Positions 4,245-6,276 of a stretch of DNA of 6,276 nucleotides are shown here, in pieces. Origin of the DNA: Clostridiales bacterium (lineage in GTDB: Bacteria; Bacillota; Clostridia; Lachnospirales; Lachnospiraceae); assembly GCA_020859965.1 (NCBI GenBank), contig JAJBVF010000240.1, positions 1-6,276 on the forward strand. Direction: 5' to 3'. Each line of letters starts with the position of its first letter. Position 1 is the first letter of the stretch. The notes under the pieces were generated by a model. The model had not been told where the DNA came from and did no database searches. It was given only the letters and a program-made list of their open reading frames with translations. A program made the position numbers and the translations under genes.

Positions 4245-5101
4245 CAGAAAATCCCCTCCAAATTCGAATGCGTCAGCTTCTGGTATGCCCAGAGCATCAG
4301 GCTGGTCAGAACCGTAAGCACTACAGCCAGAGCCGCCGCAAACGGCCAGTTGCTGCCGCGTGTCAGCTGATCCTGAATCAGGCTTCCCACCAGGACAATC
4401 TTATTGCCGCCAAGGATATCCGCTATGAAAAACAGGCCCATCGAAGGCACAAACGTCATAATCACTCCCGTCAGCAGCCCCGGCAGCGTCAGCCGGAAAG
4501 TCACGCCAAAAAAGGCTTTCACCGGGGATGCTCCAAGATCGCGCGCCGCTTCCACCAGACTCCAGTCCATCTTCTCAACACTGTTGTACACAGACAGTAT
4601 CATAAATGGAAGCAGTGCATACACCATGCCAAACAGCACTGCAGGATAAGAATACAGTATCTTGACTGGCTTTTCCAGGATTCCCAGCCATTGAAGCGCC
4701 GCATTGAGCACACCCTTTACCTGAAGGATAATGATCCACCCATAAAGCCGCAGAAGCGAACTTGTCCAGAACGGTACCATAATCAGAAACATCAGCAGCT
4801 GCTTTCCGCGTTTCGAAAGCTTTGCCATAAAATAACCAAACGGATAGCCGACCAGAATATTGATAACCGTGGTAAAAAACGCGAGCTGAAAGGACTGTAC
4901 AAAGCACTGCAGATACACCCCGTCCCACATTTTTTTATAATTGTCCAGCGTAAAATTCCAGTAAAAACCATAGCCGCTTCCATTATTTGTCGCAAAGCTG
5001 ACCACCAGCATATAGAGCATCGGACCAACTACAAACAAAAGCGTAAAAATATAGAGCGGCGCCACACATAGCCACCATTTACTTTTCTTTTTCTTCTTCA
5101 T
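4244..5101 (-). CDS. potB: PotB-like ABC transporter permease
   Basis: A 285-residue permease with a lysine-rich cytoplasmic start (MKKKKKSK) and about six membrane segments (near 10 to 35, 68 to 93, 102 to 127, 150 to 172, 205 to 230 and 252 to 273). The EAA loop is at 184 to 208 (EAARDLGASPVKAFFGVTFRLTLPG). NNGSGYGFYWNFTLDNYKKMW and VPFWTSSLLRLYGWI are typical of PotB/PotH. The start at 5101 is preferred because it puts the lysine cluster at the N-terminus and follows a purine-rich GAGAGAAGGA, though that stands very close to the ATG. An in-frame ATG six codons earlier, or ones farther upstream to 5194, would lie deeper in potA. The gene overlaps the potA end by 23 bases, so coupling to potA translation is likely. 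Together with PotC it forms the translocation pore. Confidence 0.9.
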   Translation of the reverse strand: MKKKKKSKWWLCVAPLYIFTLLFVVGPMLYMLVVSFATNNGSGYGFYWNFTLDNYKKMWDGVYLQCFVQSFQLAFFTTVINILVGYPFGYFMAKLSKRGKQLLMFLIMVPFWTSSLLRLYGWIIILQVKGVLNAALQWLGILEKPVKILYSYPAVLFGMVYALLPFMILSVYNSVEKMDWSLVEAARDLGASPVKAFFGVTFRLTLPGLLTGVIMTFVPSMGLFFIADILGGNKIVLVGSLIQDQLTRGSNWPFAAALAVVLTVLTSLMLWAYQKLTHSNLEGIF

Positions 5102-6276
5102 TTCCTTCTCTCTCTGCATCCACAAACACCGCATCCTGCGCATCCCATTCCAGATACACGGACTCTCCCACATCATAATGGAAATTGATCCCATGGCGGC
5201 TGATGACGACTGTCTCGCTCATCACAGACTCTTCTGTGTTTTTCAATCCGCTCTGTCCATCCGCGCTCAGACTATTGCTGCTATCGTCCTCATATAACGA
5301 TGAGTCTGCCTGCGAATCATCCAATTTCACTTCTATGCGCAGCATACCTCCGACAAAGCTTTTTTCCACAATTCTTCCGCGAAGAGCATGTGCGGATTTT
5401 TTCTCACTCCATATGCGGATATTCTCACTGCGAACAGCAAGAGTGCGCTCCTGCCCCGGTCTGATCCGGAATCTGGCATCATCCCGACAAAGCATCGTAC
5501 CATGCGAATTTGCAAGAACCGCCTCTCCATCCGCCACATCGATCACTTTCCCGCTCAGGACATTCGCTGAGCCGACAAAGCTTGCCACATAGCTTGTTCT
5601 GGGCGTATCATAAATCTCAGAAGGGCTCCCCGTCTGTTCAAACCTGCCATCTCGCATGACCGCAATCACATCTGACATATTGATCGCTTCTTCCTGATCG
5701 TGCGTTATGTATATGAAGGTAATCCCAAGTTTCTTTTGCAGACGCTTGAGTTCAAGCTGCATCTGACGGCGAAGCTGCAGATCCAGAGCACCCAACGGCT
5801 CATCAAGCAGCAGCACACGGGGATTATTGATCAGCGCGCGCGCGATCGCGACACGCTGCTTCTGTCCCCCGCTCATCTGAGATGGCATCCGCTTCTCAAA
5901 TCCTTCCAGCTGCACCAGTGCGAGCATCTCTGTGACCCTTCGTCGGATTTCGTCCTTGTCCGGTCTGGAGCTCCCCATGCCCGTAGAAGCATTCCTCCTA
6001 TTTAACAAAGCTTCCCGGCGTCCATTCCGGCTTCGAACCTTCAGGCCGTAGGCAATATTATTGTATACATTCATATGAGGAAAAAGAGCATAATTCTGAA
6101 AAACAGTATTCACATTTCGTTTTTCAGGTGCTTTTTCTCCCATCACTTCCCCTTCAAGGATAACCTCACCGGAATCCGGAGATTCCAGGCCGGCTATGAT
6201 CCGCAGCGTTGTCGTCTTACCGCATCCGGATGATCCGAGCAATGTCACAAACTCACCCTCATGTACGGTCGGATTC
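5079..6276 (-). CDS. potA: PotA-like ABC transporter ATPase (5' end outside the window)
   Basis: This is the ATP-hydrolysing subunit that powers the importer from the cytoplasmic face. The visible frame begins NPTVHEGEFVTLLG, so roughly 20 to 30 N-terminal residues are missing; GTG at 6248 is internal, not a start. Counting from that codon, the motifs are Walker A GSSGCGKT (5 to 12), Q-loop VFQNYALFPH (49 to 58), signature SGGQKQR (126 to 132), Walker B VLLLDEP (145 to 151), D-loop GALD, and H-loop ITHDQEE (181 to 187). A C-terminal TOBE-type domain follows from about 225. Two segments look extra for the family: a basic stretch at about 73 to 96 between NIAYGLKVR and DKDEIRRRV, and a Ser/Asp-rich stretch at about 310 to 346 inside the TOBE part. 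Both keep the frame and all catalytic motifs are intact. The end overlaps potB by 23 bases. Confidence 0.93.
   Translation of the reverse strand, partial: NPTVHEGEFVTLLGSSGCGKTTTLRIIAGLESPDSGEVILEGEVMGEKAPEKRNVNTVFQNYALFPHMNVYNNIAYGLKVRSRNGRREALLNRRNASTGMGSSRPDKDEIRRRVTEMLALVQLEGFEKRMPSQMSGGQKQRVAIARALINNPRVLLLDEPLGALDLQLRRQMQLELKRLQKKLGITFIYITHDQEEAINMSDVIAVMRDGRFEQTGSPSEIYDTPRTSYVASFVGSANVLSGKVIDVADGEAVLANSHGTMLCRDDARFRIRPGQERTLAVRSENIRIWSEKKSAHALRGRIVEKSFVGGMLRIEVKLDDSQADSSLYEDDSSNSLSADGQSGLKNTEESVMSETVVISRHGINFHYDVGESVYLEWDAQDAVFVDAEREGNEEEKEK

Noticed and set aside
4575..5028. Minus-strand open frames overlapping potB in another frame
   Set aside because: Potential off-frame readings of the permease gene; potB itself carries the EAA motif and membrane segments.
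4268..5071. Plus-strand open frame of 267 codons rich in His, Gln and Arg
   Set aside because: It is the antisense shadow of potB; the composition is what reversing hydrophobic membrane codons produces.
1..6276. tRNA or rRNA gene
   Set aside because: No cloverleaf with a TTC-type T-arm and no rRNA-like conserved stretch was seen on either strand.

Overview
The window looks like chromosomal DNA from a Gram-positive gut-type Firmicute, most likely Clostridia/Lachnospiraceae. This is inferred from strong AGGAGG-type ribosome binding sites, the protein style (PotABCD, a PAT-type GNAT, a PyrE N-terminus of clostridial type) and moderate GC. All supported genes lie on the minus strand, so transcription runs from position 6276 towards position 1.

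Right part (6276 to about 2087): a polyamine-type ABC importer in the order ATPase (potA, 5' end outside the window), two permeases (potB, potC) and a substrate-binding protein (potD). potA/potB and potB/potC overlap, so they are a tightly coupled transcription unit. potD is set apart by a 331-base gap holding several hairpins and a plausible promoter of its own. A PAT-family GNAT acetyltransferase follows 57 bases after potD and probably rides on the same transcript. Unusual features of the transporter are two extra segments in PotA, a PotD-like protein lacking most residues that contact polyamines in E. coli PotD, and no lipobox at a normal position.

Middle (about 1475 to 1331): after the GNAT gene come a GC-rich hairpin, a good ribosome binding site and the first 12 codons of what looks like pyrE (orotate phosphoribosyltransferase). 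The PyrE similarity stops abruptly near position 1331, and AT-rich DNA of different character follows.

Left part (about 1331 to 1): this reads as one end of an integrated mobile element whose insertion site is the 5' end of pyrE. Next to the junction are a 7-bp inverted repeat, a pair of TTACGATA repeats 10 bp apart, and three exact ACTACACCATTT repeats plus a partial one; together they look like recombinase or accessory-factor binding sites. A 46-base imperfect inverted repeat follows, then a 29-codon ORF with a strong ribosome binding site. Its stop codon overlaps (TTGA) the TTG start of a 301-residue phage-type protein with a degenerate HNH-like region and a C-terminal AP2 domain, which ends in an intrinsic terminator. 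No integrase is visible; if the interpretation is right, it and the rest of pyrE lie beyond position 1. The best candidate for something undescribed is this pyrE-targeting element end with its repeat array and two-gene cargo. The transporter's altered ligand pocket is second.
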